DNA of 10,089 nt, taken from positions 1 through 10,089 of the forward strand of contig JADYXV010000104.1 in assembly GCA_020853995.1 (NCBI GenBank), read 5' to 3'. The DNA is from Novosphingobium sp. (GTDB taxonomy: Bacteria; Pseudomonadota; Alphaproteobacteria; Sphingomonadales; Sphingomonadaceae). The notes below the pieces were generated by a model. That model had not been told where the DNA came from and did not search any database. It saw only the letters and a list, made by a program, of their open reading frames with translations. The position numbers were made by a program, and so were the translations under genes. Of the stretch, positions 1 through 6,832 are shown piece after piece; position 1 is the stretch's first letter, and each line of letters begins with the position of its first letter.

Positions 1-1
1 G

Positions 2-109
2 GGCGACTATGACGCTGATATGGCCAAGATTTTCGAGTTTTATCAGACAGTCACACCCAAGCATCCTTCGCGCGGGATCGCCAGTTTAGGGCAAGCACTC
101 CATGATTGA
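2..109 (+). CDS. 3' end of an unrecognised gene (partial)
   Basis: Frame 2 is open from the left edge to a TGA at 107-109 and gives 35 C-terminal residues: GDYDADMAKIFEFYQTV, then TPKHPSRGIASLGQALHD. The reading frame looks protein-like, with a balanced composition and no early stop. Its stop overlaps the start of the DUF1295 gene by 8 bases (ATG at 102, TGA at 107-109). That arrangement is typical of translationally coupled genes in one operon. I do not recognise the family from so short a tail and assign no function. The alternative is that the open frame is chance. Confidence 0.55.
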   Translation, partial: GDYDADMAKIFEFYQTVTPKHPSRGIASLGQALHD

Positions 110-899
110 CGCATTGCTGATCAACGCAGGCCTTCTGGTTCTGGGCATGGCGATGCTGTGGCGCATTGCGGTGCGTATCGGCGATGTCAGCTTTATCGAC
201 GCGGTTTGGGGCGGCGGTATGGGCGTGTTGGCACTGGCATCATGGGTGCAACTTGGCAGCGGCCGGGGCAGTCGGGCGACGCTGATCGCCGCGATGGCGA
301 TGATCTGGGCGGCGCGGCTAGCGTGGCATTTGTATGCGCGGTGGCGGGTGCATGGTGAGGACCCGCGCTATGCCAGGATGCTGGGCAAGGCGCGGGTGGA
401 GGGGCGATATGGGGCGGCGGCGCTCAAGCTGGTGTTTGCACCGCAGGCTTTGCTGCTGTTCATCACCTGCCTGCCTGCGCAATTGGGCATTCTGGCAAGC
501 CGAGACATGGCGTCTGTGGGCGTTTTGGCGCAGCTTGGCGCATTGCTGTGGCTGATAGGCATTGCCTTCGAGGCGGTTGGCGATTGGCAGTTGAACCGCT
601 TCCGCGCCGATCCTGCCAACAAAGGCCGCGTGCTGGATACGGGGCTGTGGCGCTATACCCGACACCCCAATTACTTTGGCGATGCCTGCGTGTGGTGGGG
701 CATCTGGCTGGCGGCGGCAGAGGCCGGATTGTGGGTTGCGCTGGTGAGCGCCATTGGCCCTGTGTTCCTGACGTTCACCCTCACCCGCTGGTCGGGCAAG
801 CCGCTTTTGGAAAAGGATATGGCGGCGCGACGGCCCGGCTATGCCGAATATGTGCGGCGCACTTCGGGGTTCATTCCGTGGTGGCCAAAGGGCGGTTGA
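102..899 (+). CDS. DUF1295 family integral membrane protein (steroid 5-alpha-reductase-like)
   Basis: This 265-residue inner-membrane protein resembles the DUF1295/COG3752 family, which is related to steroid 5-alpha-reductases and isoprenylcysteine methyltransferases. The diagnostic part is residues 181-194 (GLWRYTRHPNYFGD), the conserved 'RHPNYFG' element, followed by a hydrophobic WWGIWL segment. Residues 28-36 (DVSFIDAVW) and 87-92 (DPRYAR) also fit the family. Hydrophobic stretches near 4-24, 35-50, 58-78, 107-130, 138-158 and 195-228 suggest about six membrane segments. The length is normal for the family. The start at 102 overlaps the end of the preceding gene, suggesting co-transcription and coupled translation. 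The family is assumed to reduce or modify a lipid or steroid-like substrate, but I cannot name it. The gene ends just before a strong terminator at 908-936. Confidence 0.88.
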   Translation: MIDALLINAGLLVLGMAMLWRIAVRIGDVSFIDAVWGGGMGVLALASWVQLGSGRGSRATLIAAMAMIWAARLAWHLYARWRVHGEDPRYARMLGKARVEGRYGAAALKLVFAPQALLLFITCLPAQLGILASRDMASVGVLAQLGALLWLIGIAFEAVGDWQLNRFRADPANKGRVLDTGLWRYTRHPNYFGDACVWWGIWLAAAEAGLWVALVSAIGPVFLTFTLTRWSGKPLLEKDMAARRPGYAEYVRRTSGFIPWWPKGG

Positions 900-907
900 A
901 AACCAAG

Positions 908-936
908 AAAGCCCCGGCCTTTTGGACCGGGGCTTT
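908..936. terminator. Bidirectional rho-independent terminator
   Basis: A perfect 10-bp inverted repeat (AAAGCCCCGG at 908-917, CCGGGGCTTT at 927-936) encloses a 9-base loop. The A/T-ended GC-rich stem works on both strands. It sits between the plus-strand DUF1295 gene, which ends 8 bases before it, and the minus-strand receptor gene ending at 995, so it probably stops transcription from both sides. Confidence 0.8.
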
Positions 937-942
937 GCATTA

Positions 943-979
943 CGAAGCGGGCTATTTGGATGGGGAGCGGCCCGCTTCG
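943..979. terminator. Second hairpin downstream of the TonB receptor gene
   Basis: A perfect 10-bp inverted repeat (CGAAGCGGGC at 943-952, GCCCGCTTCG at 970-979) has a 17-base loop and begins 15 bases past the receptor stop codon on the minus strand. It lacks a T-run, so it may be a 3'-end stabilising hairpin ahead of the better terminator at 908-936 rather than a terminator itself. Confidence 0.5.
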
Positions 980-994
980 GGGGGTTATCCCTGC

Positions 995-3331
995 TTAGAA
1001 GCGAACGCCCAGTGTGACGTTCCACGTGCGGGGGTCGCCGTAATAGACGGTCTGGATGTTGCCCACCGAGCTGAATTCCTGACCATCGGTCTTGTATAGC
1101 GTGTTGCCGACGTTGCGCACCGCACCGCGCAAATAGAACTTGTCGAAATCCACCTGGGCATAGAGGTTGCCCATCCAGTAGCCATCTTCGGTAAGGCCAG
1201 CGCGATTGTCGACCGAGAGGAAGTGCTTGTCGACAAAGCGCGCATCACCGCCAAGGCTGAGCGAGGCTTCGCCCAGCGGAATGCGGTATTCACCACCAAC
1301 GCGCAAAGTGAGCGGCGGTGCAAAGGCGGGGCGGCAGGTGATGGCCTGACCAGTGGGGTTGCAGCTGAACGCAGGGGCGCGGCGGCCGTCGTTGAATTCC
1401 TTGTAATCGGCATCGAGATAGCCGACCGAGGCAAACAGCGTGACCGGCGTTGCAGGCCGCACGTTGATATCAAATTCGAAGCCCTGGATACGCAGCTTGC
1501 CAGCGTTGAGCACAGGGAAGCTGCCACCGGTGATGCCGGTGTTGCCGCCGCCGACGCGGGCCTGGAAGTTTTCGTACTCCGACTAGAACGCAGCGCCCGA
1601 TACGTTCACGCGGCCATCAAGGAACGAACCCTTTGCGCCGACTTCATATGTCCACACGGTTTCGGGCTTGAACGTCGGAACGATAACTGTTGCGCCGTTC
1701 ACTACTTGCGTCACATCACCCACGCCATTGACGCGGCCGTTGAAGCCGCCCGATTTGAAGCCGCGGCTGGCCGAGGCATAGACCATCGTGTTCTGCGACG
1801 GCTTGTAGGAAAGCGTGGCAGACGGGGTCCATGCATCATACGTCACGCTGTTGGCGGTGTTGAACGGTGCAGGCAGGCTATTGGGAAATACGAAGGTGCT
1901 GCGGATCACGATGGCCGGGAATACCGGGCTGGACGTTGTGGCCGTGGTCGTGCGGAAATATTCCTTGGTTTCGCGCGTATAACGCAGACCAGCCGTAAAC
2001 GAGAGCGCTTCGGTGAAATCATAGGTTAACTGGCCGAACGCCGCGTAGGACTTGGTATCCTGTTCGTCGTCTATCGTGCGCAGGAAGTTGAGCGGCGTAC
2101 CGACATATTGCAAATAGCTGTCGGCATAGGCTTCCTGATGCGAGGTGACGTGCTCGTTCAGATAATAGAGGCCGAGCACACCCTTCAGCTTGTCAGCATC
2201 AAGCTTGAGTTGCAGTTCCTGGCTGAACTGTTTTTGACGGGTGCCGACGAAGACATCGCCGACTTCAGCCGTGGTGCCGTCAATGTCGACGAAAAAGTCG
2301 GTCTTGAGCTTGCGATAAGCGGTGATCGACGAAAGTTGAAGGGCATCTGACAGATCAACGTTGATCGTGCCCGACACACCCCAGTGATCAAGGCGCTGGC
2401 CTTCGTTGTTGTTGAAGCTGGTCGATGCTTTGTAATCCCATTCGCCAGCCGCAGCAGGTGCGATCGTAAACGGTGTCAGCGCGGTGAACGTAGCATTGTA
2501 ATTGAACCCTACCAACGGTGCCGTGTTCTGGCCGAGCGTGAGCGTATTGCGCTGGCGGGTGTAATCGCCTGCGATCAGGACTTCGACGGTTTCGGAAGGC
2601 TTGGCGCGCAGGATGGCCCGGCCCGAGAGGTTATTGCGGTCGTTATATTCGCGGCCCGTGCGGGGATCGGTGACGATGCCATCGCGGTCATCGTAAACGC
2701 CAGCTACCGACAGCGCGAGCTTGTCTGCTACCAGCGGGGCCGAGACATAACCCTTGGCGGTCACTTCATTGAAGCGGCCATATGTGATCGCACCTTCACC
2801 GCGCAGGGTGTTGAGGTCCGGCTTTTTGGAGACGACGTTGACCGCGCCGCCAATGGTGTTCTTGCCGTAAAGCGTACCTTGCGGGCCGCGCAGCACTTCA
2901 ACGCGCTGGACATCGAACAGGTTGAGCAATGCGCCCTGGATGCGGCTGAGATACACGCCATCGACATAGACGCCGACCGCAGGATCAAAGGTTTGCAGCG
3001 CGTCAGGTTGGCCGATGCCGCGAATGTAGAAGTTGGCGCTGCTGGCCGAGCCACGGCCCTGCACGATGTTGACGTTGGGGATGGCACCCTGAATGCCCGA
3101 AAGGTCACGGGCACCGGCCTTTTCAAGAGCTTCCGTGCTGAGGGCAGACATCGAGATCGGCACATCCAGCAAACGCTCTTCACGGCGGCGCGCGATCACA
3201 AGGATTTCGCCGCTTGCGTCGGACGCGGTTGCTTCATCAGCAGGGGCTTCTTGCGCAAAAGCAGGAAGGGCGGGCAGTGCAAACAGCACAGCAGATGCGG
3301 CCAATGCGGCGCGCATGGAAATTCGGGTCAT
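995..3331 (-). pseudogene. TonB-dependent outer-membrane receptor interrupted by an in-frame amber codon
   Basis: The frame spans 778 codons, with an internal TAG as codon 583 (1583-1585) and the natural TAA at 995-997. Residues 1-27 form a signal peptide with likely cleavage after AFA. A TonB-box-like EILVIA lies at 42-47. The plug domain spans about 52-172 and includes VEVLRGPQGTLYGKNT (144-159) followed by GGAVNVVSKKP. The rest is a beta-barrel ending in the expected terminal Phe (NVTLGVRF). The 195 residues after the TAG continue the barrel in the same frame (SEYENFQARV onward), so one codon is the only defect. These receptors import iron chelates, vitamin B12 or organic substrates; the substrate here cannot be read from sequence. 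The start at 3331 has a GAGGGA Shine-Dalgarno 9 bases upstream. The gene diverges from a TetR regulator. If the TAG is real, the 582-residue product would lack about a quarter of the barrel and should be inactive. Confidence 0.85.
1583..1585 (-). other. Premature TAG codon inside the receptor frame
   Basis: On the minus strand the reading is GGC GCT GCG TTC TAG TCG GAG TAC, i.e. GAAF-stop-SEY. In this receptor class the position is commonly aromatic ('AAFY.EY.NFQ'), so a Tyr codon (TAC or TAT) changed by one base to TAG is the simplest explanation. Frame and similarity continue on both sides, with no insertion or deletion. Confidence 0.85.
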
Positions 3332-3385
3332 CAGACAAGCTCCCTCTCACGGACTTCGTCGTCCGCCTCTGCAGCTCAATAGTGA

Positions 3386-3407
3386 AAGTTGAACCACCTT
3401 TCAACTT
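3386..3407. promoter_or_regulatory. Candidate TetR operator, 22-bp inverted repeat
   Basis: AAGTTGAA (3386-3393) and TTCAACTT (3400-3407) are exact inverse complements around a 6-base spacer CCACCT. The symmetry extends imperfectly outward: 3375-3393 and the complement of 3400-3418 match at 13 of 19 positions, including CTCA at the outer ends. Size and symmetry suit a TetR-family dimer, and the site overlaps the likely receptor promoter. Binding by the adjacent regulator is inference. Confidence 0.6.
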
Positions 3408-3482
3408 CGTATTGTGAGGTTAGGCTTTTGTCGTTACGCATAGTGGCGAAACGGCAACAGGCTGATGGGGTCGGTGGTTGCC

Positions 3483-3490
3483 GAGGGAGA
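3483..3490 (+). promoter_or_regulatory. Shine-Dalgarno fixing the TetR start
   Basis: GAGGGAGA lies 5 bases before the ATG at 3496. This favours that start over the in-frame TTG at 3478, which would add six residues encoded by the Shine-Dalgarno itself, and over the out-of-frame ATG at 3491. Confidence 0.75.
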
Positions 3491-3495
3491 ATGTC

Positions 3496-4107
3496 ATGGC
3501 CGAAACAAGCGCTGCCAGTCCGGGCAAAGTGCCAAGGACGGCGCGCGGGCGCGAAACGCTGCGCAAGCTGCTGGATGCAGCGGCGGCAGAGTTTGGCGAG
3601 CGCGGCTTTCATGAAGCATCGATCAGCGGGATTACCCGGCGGGCGGGCACAGCGCTGGGCAGCTTTTACACTTATTTCGATTCGAAGGACGCGATCTTTA
3701 CCGCGCTGGTCCGTGACATGTCAGCCCGCGTGGCAATCGCGGCGGCAGGGGCGGTGAGCCAGGGTTCGCAAGGTTTGCAACGTGAAAGCGAGGCGCTGGC
3801 CGGGTTCCTGAACTTCGCGCGAGAGCACAAGGAGATCTACCGGATCATCGATGAGGCAGAATTCGCCGATCCGGTAAGCTATCGCGCCCATTACGAAGAC
3901 ACTGCCAACCGCATTGCCGCGCGCTTGGCCGAAGGGGTGCACGCCGGCATGATACGCGATGGCAAGCAGGATGTGCGCGCATGGGCCATTATGGGCATGA
4001 ACGTGTTTCTTGGCCTGCGCTTTGGCGTGTGGGACGATGCACGGTCGGTCGATGAGATTGCCGAAGTGGCGGCCGATCTGCTGGGAGAGGGCCTGCGCGC
4101 GCGATAG
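3496..4107 (+). CDS. TetR/AcrR family transcriptional regulator
   Basis: The 203-residue protein has the usual TetR length and layout. An N-terminal helix-turn-helix domain spans about residues 18-66, with the pattern ETLRKLLDAAAAEFGERGF, then ASISGITRRAG, then the hallmark GSFYTYFDSKDAIF (55-68). The C-terminal ligand-binding domain (about 75-200) is predicted all-helical. The family binds DNA as a dimer, usually represses a neighbouring gene, and is released by a small ligand. The gene is divergent from the TonB receptor and a fitting palindrome lies between them, so control of the receptor and of itself is the natural inference; the ligand is unknown. If the receptor is truly inactivated by its amber codon, this regulator may have lost its main nearby target. 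The gene ends with TAG, showing that TAG is used as a normal stop here. Confidence 0.93.
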   Translation: MAETSAASPGKVPRTARGRETLRKLLDAAAAEFGERGFHEASISGITRRAGTALGSFYTYFDSKDAIFTALVRDMSARVAIAAAGAVSQGSQGLQRESEALAGFLNFAREHKEIYRIIDEAEFADPVSYRAHYEDTANRIAARLAEGVHAGMIRDGKQDVRAWAIMGMNVFLGLRFGVWDDARSVDEIAEVAADLLGEGLRAR

Positions 4108-4123
4108 GGCGCGGATTTGGACG

Positions 4124-4172
4124 AAGAACCCTCAGCCCGGATCAGGTCCGGGCCGATGGTCTGGGTGTTCTT
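4124..4172. terminator. Hairpin between convergent TetR and kinase genes
   Basis: An inner stem GCCCGGA/TCCGGGC (4135-4141 and 4147-4153) with a 5-base loop lies inside an outer stem AAGAAC/GTTCTT (4124-4129 and 4167-4172), with partial pairing of CCC and CAG between them. It fills the 71-bp gap between two genes transcribed toward each other, so it probably ends both transcripts. There is no long T-run. Confidence 0.6.
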
Positions 4173-4178
4173 GCGGAA

Positions 4179-5249
4179 TCAGATTGCGATGCTCTCTGCC
4201 TTGTCAGTGGCCGCCACTTGCCGTTCGATTTGTGCTGTATGAGTTAATGACACCTTCGTGCCGGGGGCGGCATCTGTGACAGTGATGTTTGCCCGCAGTT
4301 GCTTTGCGAGAGCTTGAATAATGCGCGTTCCCAGCCCGGCGCGCACTTCTTCGGGGGAAGCAAGCATGCCGATTCCGTCATCAGATACGGACAATGTCCA
4401 GTTATCGCCATTCGCGGCATAGTCCACGATGACGCTGCCCGGCCGGTTGTCCGGAAAGGCGTGTTTGAGTGCGTTAATAACCAGTTCGGTTACCACCAGT
4501 CCCATGCTGACTGAGGTGTCCCCGTCGATGGATACCGGATCAATGCGCGTTGTCAGCGTCAATTGCCCGCGTTCGTAAATCATCGATGCGCCGATGCTGG
4601 CACATAATTGCGCCAGATAGGGCTGCAATTCGACGGCTTTGCCATCGGATTCGGCCAGATGCCTTTGCAATGTCGATATCGACATGACGCGTTGATGTGC
4701 GTCGCTGAGATAGCTGCGCGCCTCATCCGATTGCATTTTGCGCGCGCTTTGCATGAGGATGCTCGCGATGATTTGCAGGCTGTTGGCCACACGGTGCTGG
4801 ATTTCGTGCAGCAGGGCGGCGTTGGCCTGGATCAGTTCCTTTTGGCGTTTTGCGTCCTTGCGTGTTTCGGTCACATCGATGACTGTGATCAGCATCCGCG
4901 AATGCTGCATATCGCCATAGTCCAACACTTGTGCCTTGATGACGACGCGTCTTGCCAGACCGGCGCTGGTCCTGATGTCCATCTCGTATGCCTCGACATT
5001 GGCGGCACCTGAAAGGGTGGCGTCGATCAGCGAGCGCAGACGCGGCAAATCCCAATGGTGATGGTCAAGGTCGTAAATCGTCTGCCCGGCGACGGTATCC
5101 GGATCGATGCCGAACGTCGCGCAGAACCTGTCACTTGCCGCGATGACGGCCAGCCTTTCATCCAGCAGCAGCAACGGCGCGTCGGACGCAAGAACCACCG
5201 CCATCCCGAGCGTACGCCCGATGTTCGTCGAAGAATGTTCGGCAGCCAT
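4179..5249 (-). CDS. Soluble PAS-HisKA_2 sensor histidine kinase
   Basis: The protein has 356 residues with no signal peptide or membrane segment, so it should be cytosolic. Residues about 22-130 form a PAS-like sensor domain ending in the usual VIDVTETR linker. It lacks the Cys-containing NCRFLQ motif, so it is not a LOV photoreceptor. The dimerisation/phosphoacceptor helix carries HEIQHRVANSLQ (148-159); the likely phosphorylated His is H152 by analogy with HisKA_2/HWE kinases. The ATPase domain has the N-box ELVINALKHAF (N259), a G1 box DDGIG (290-294) and a G2 box GLGTRI (305-310). Kinases of this type often feed the alphaproteobacterial general stress pathway (PhyR-NepR-EcfG) through single-domain response regulators. 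No partner is encoded in this window, so the output is unknown. A GGGAAGG Shine-Dalgarno lies 8 bases before the ATG. The hydrophilic tail after about residue 335 is unassigned. Confidence 0.88.
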   Translation of the reverse strand: MAAEHSSTNIGRTLGMAVVLASDAPLLLLDERLAVIAASDRFCATFGIDPDTVAGQTIYDLDHHHWDLPRLRSLIDATLSGAANVEAYEMDIRTSAGLARRVVIKAQVLDYGDMQHSRMLITVIDVTETRKDAKRQKELIQANAALLHEIQHRVANSLQIIASILMQSARKMQSDEARSYLSDAHQRVMSISTLQRHLAESDGKAVELQPYLAQLCASIGASMIYERGQLTLTTRIDPVSIDGDTSVSMGLVVTELVINALKHAFPDNRPGSVIVDYAANGDNWTLSVSDDGIGMLASPEEVRAGLGTRIIQALAKQLRANITVTDAAPGTKVSLTHTAQIERQVAATDKAESIAI

Positions 5250-5274
5250 AAGGCGCGCCTTCCCGGTCGGTCAG

Positions 5275-5291
5275 GGCCGCACAGTGCGGCC
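5275..5291. repeat. Perfect palindrome upstream of the kinase gene
   Basis: GGCCGCAC and GTGCGGCC flank a single A, giving 8-bp perfect arms. It lies 26 bases upstream of the kinase ATG, within its likely 5' leader. It could be a regulator-binding site or, in RNA, a less ideal hairpin because the loop is so tight. The rest of the 167-bp gap (5250-5416) shows no clear promoter or terminator for either flanking minus-strand gene. Confidence 0.45.
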
Positions 5292-5416
5292 TTGTTGACA
5301 ACCAATTTGCGGGGCAAAACTGTGCGACAACGCCGAACACGGTTCCCGTCTCAAACGCTTAGCATGCTGTCGGGGGGTGACGCGTACAAAATCGACCACA
5401 AAACCGGCAGAGTGGA

Positions 5417-6100
5417 CTACCTTTGGCGGTAATCTGCAATGATTTGTCCGCATTCTGCCAATTCGGCTTCATGGCCTGCTTCGCGCCATGTTTCGGCCAG
5501 GGCCTGTGCTTCCCAATCAAGCATGGCCGGGTGGGACAGGATATGATCGACCCATGCCTGTCCGGCACCTGTGTCCAACCCGTAAGTCCGGATACGAAAC
5601 GCCACTGGCGCAAAAAACGCATCAAGCGCCGTAAAGTGCTGGCCTGCCAGCCACGGCCCGCCAAAGCGCGCGAGGCATTCTTCGAAAATTTCCCTCACCC
5701 GGCCCACATCGCGCAACAGCGCGGCGCTCATCGGGCGGGGCTTCACGCGAACGCCAACGTTCATCGTGCAATCATTGCGCAAGGCAGAAAAGCCACCGTG
5801 CATTTCTGTTACAGCACACATCGCAAAGGCGCGGGCGGCCTCGTCCTGTGGCCACACTCCCGGATGCCGTTCCGCCAGATAGAGCGTGATGCCCAGCGAA
5901 TCCCACACCGTTCGCGCGCCATCAATCAGAACCGGAACCTGGCCCGTGGGCGAAAAGGCGCGGAATTCGGCGTAATTGACAGGCTTGGTGAACGGTTCAA
6001 GCCGGTCATCAAAGGCGATGCCTAGCGCCTTCATCAGCACCCACGGACGCAATGACCAGCTTGAATAGTTCCGGTTGGCGGTAATCAGGGTGTAGCTCAC
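5417..6100 (-). CDS. Glutathione S-transferase family protein
   Basis: The 227-residue protein has the normal GST length. The N-terminal thioredoxin-like domain (about 1-80) contains NYSSWSLRPW (11-20), where a Ser would be the likely glutathione-activating residue, the cis-Pro in QVPVL (P56), and WDSLGI (66-71) with the glutathione-contacting Ser. An all-helical C-terminal domain follows. Such enzymes conjugate, isomerise or reduce electrophiles with glutathione; the substrate is unknown. I choose the GTG at 6098-6100 because AAGGAGAG lies 5 bases before it. The ATG at 6157 would put 19 extra residues inside the end of scoB with no family resemblance. It follows scoB by 19 bases on the same strand, so it is probably the third gene of the scoAB operon, which hints at a job linked to the same catabolic route or to its reactive intermediates. 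Confidence 0.88.
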   Translation of the reverse strand: MSYTLITANRNYSSWSLRPWVLMKALGIAFDDRLEPFTKPVNYAEFRAFSPTGQVPVLIDGARTVWDSLGITLYLAERHPGVWPQDEAARAFAMCAVTEMHGGFSALRNDCTMNVGVRVKPRPMSAALLRDVGRVREIFEECLARFGGPWLAGQHFTALDAFFAPVAFRIRTYGLDTGAGQAWVDHILSHPAMLDWEAQALAETWREAGHEAELAECGQIIADYRQR

Positions 6101-6105
6101 CGGAA

Positions 6106-6113
6106 CTCTCCTT
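6106..6113 (-). promoter_or_regulatory. Shine-Dalgarno fixing the GTG start of the GST gene
   Basis: AAGGAGAG on the minus strand lies 5 bases before the GTG at 6100-6098, within the 19-base gap after the scoB stop. It is the strongest evidence for the short start. Confidence 0.75.
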
Positions 6114-6119
6114 GCCTGT

Positions 6120-6779
6120 TCAATCGACGTAATGTGCGGTTGTCTTGGCGCGAACATCCTCTGCAGTCACGCCGGGTGCCAGTTCCAGCAGGCTGAACGG
6201 CGAGGCATGATCGGGACGTGCAAAGACGGCAAGATCGGTGACGATCATGTCCACCACGCCCACGCCGGTCAATGGCAGGGTGCAGGCCGGAATGAACTTT
6301 GGCGATCCGTCCTTTGCGACATGTTCCATCACCACGATGATCTTCTTGACGCCTGCAACCAGATCCATCGCACCGCCCATGCCCTTGATCATCTTGCCCG
6401 GCACCATCCAGTTGGCGATGTCGCCGTTTTCGGCCACTTCCATCGCGCCAAGCACCGTGAGGTCGATCTTGCCGCCACGGATCATGGCAAAGCTGGTGGC
6501 GCTGTCGAAATAGGCGGTCTGCGGCAATTCGCTGATGGTTTGCTTGCCCGCGTTGATCAGATCGGCATCTTCTTCGCCGGCATAAGGGAAGGGACCGATG
6601 CCGAGCATGCCGTTTTCCGATTGCAGCGTCACGGTCATGCCTTCGGGCACGTGATTGGCCACCAGCGTGGGGATGCCGATGCCGAGGTTGACGTAATAAC
6701 CGTCCTGCAATTCCTGTGCGGCGCGCGCTGCCATCTGGTCGCGGCTCCAGCCTGTTTTCAGTCCGTCATGGGTGGTCAT
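6120..6779 (-). CDS. scoB: Succinyl-CoA:3-oxoacid CoA-transferase subunit B
   Basis: The 219-residue protein is the beta subunit of a class I CoA-transferase (SCOT/ScoB type). The catalytic Glu is E55 in the SENGMLGIGP motif (54-63); in this family it forms the glutamyl-CoA thioester. NLGIGIPTLV (31-40), near the N-terminus, and GKMIKGMGGAMDLVAG, in the middle, are typical of the family. With ScoA it transfers CoA from succinyl-CoA to a 3-oxoacid, classically acetoacetate, allowing thiolytic cleavage to acetyl-CoA in the cytoplasm. The gene lies 53 bases downstream of scoA and 19 bases upstream of a GST gene, so it is part of an operon. Its ATG has only a weak upstream purine stretch (GAAAGA). 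The close relative 3-oxoadipate CoA-transferase (PcaJ) is the main alternative, but no other beta-ketoadipate gene is nearby. Confidence 0.93.
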   Translation of the reverse strand: MTTHDGLKTGWSRDQMAARAAQELQDGYYVNLGIGIPTLVANHVPEGMTVTLQSENGMLGIGPFPYAGEEDADLINAGKQTISELPQTAYFDSATSFAMIRGGKIDLTVLGAMEVAENGDIANWMVPGKMIKGMGGAMDLVAGVKKIIVVMEHVAKDGSPKFIPACTLPLTGVGVVDMIVTDLAVFARPDHASPFSLLELAPGVTAEDVRAKTTAHYVD

Positions 6780-6832
6780 TGTCTGGTCTTTCGTAAAGAT
6801 TTCAGCAGTTGCGGGGCGGGGGCCTGAACGGG

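Larger units (their letters stand above)
3332..3495. promoter_or_regulatory. Divergent promoter region between receptor and TetR genes
   Basis: This 164-bp gap drives the receptor leftward and the regulator rightward. On the minus strand a -35-like TTGAAA (3399-3404) lies 17 bases from a poor -10-like TATTGA (3376-3381). On the plus strand TTGAAC (3389-3394) and TATTGT (3410-3415) are 15 bases apart, which is short. Both -35-like elements lie in the inverted repeat at 3386-3407. The promoter hexamers are inferred by eye and are only moderate matches. Confidence 0.5.

Noticed and set aside
995..1513. Separate short gene starting at the GTG at 1513
   Set aside because: It is the in-frame C-terminal barrel of the receptor, with no signal peptide and no independent family identity.
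1583..1585. Programmed amber read-through or TAG reassignment in the receptor
   Set aside because: Other genes in the window end in TAG, and neither a suppressor system nor a special downstream context is visible. A point mutation or base-calling error is simpler.
3478..3495. TTG start for the TetR gene giving six extra residues
   Set aside because: The extra codons overlap a good Shine-Dalgarno that serves the ATG at 3496.
5295..5300. Consensus -35 TTGACA on the plus strand
   Set aside because: The sequence 17 bases on (AACTGT) is a poor -10, and no plus-strand gene follows, only antisense to the GST gene.
5329..5346. EcfG (general stress sigma) promoter for the histidine kinase, minus strand GGAAC...CGTT
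   Set aside because: The two elements are only 9 bases apart, whereas EcfG promoters need about 16-17.
6101..6157. Upstream ATG start for the GST gene (19 extra residues)
   Set aside because: It would run through the end of scoB and the Shine-Dalgarno, and the extension does not look like GST sequence.
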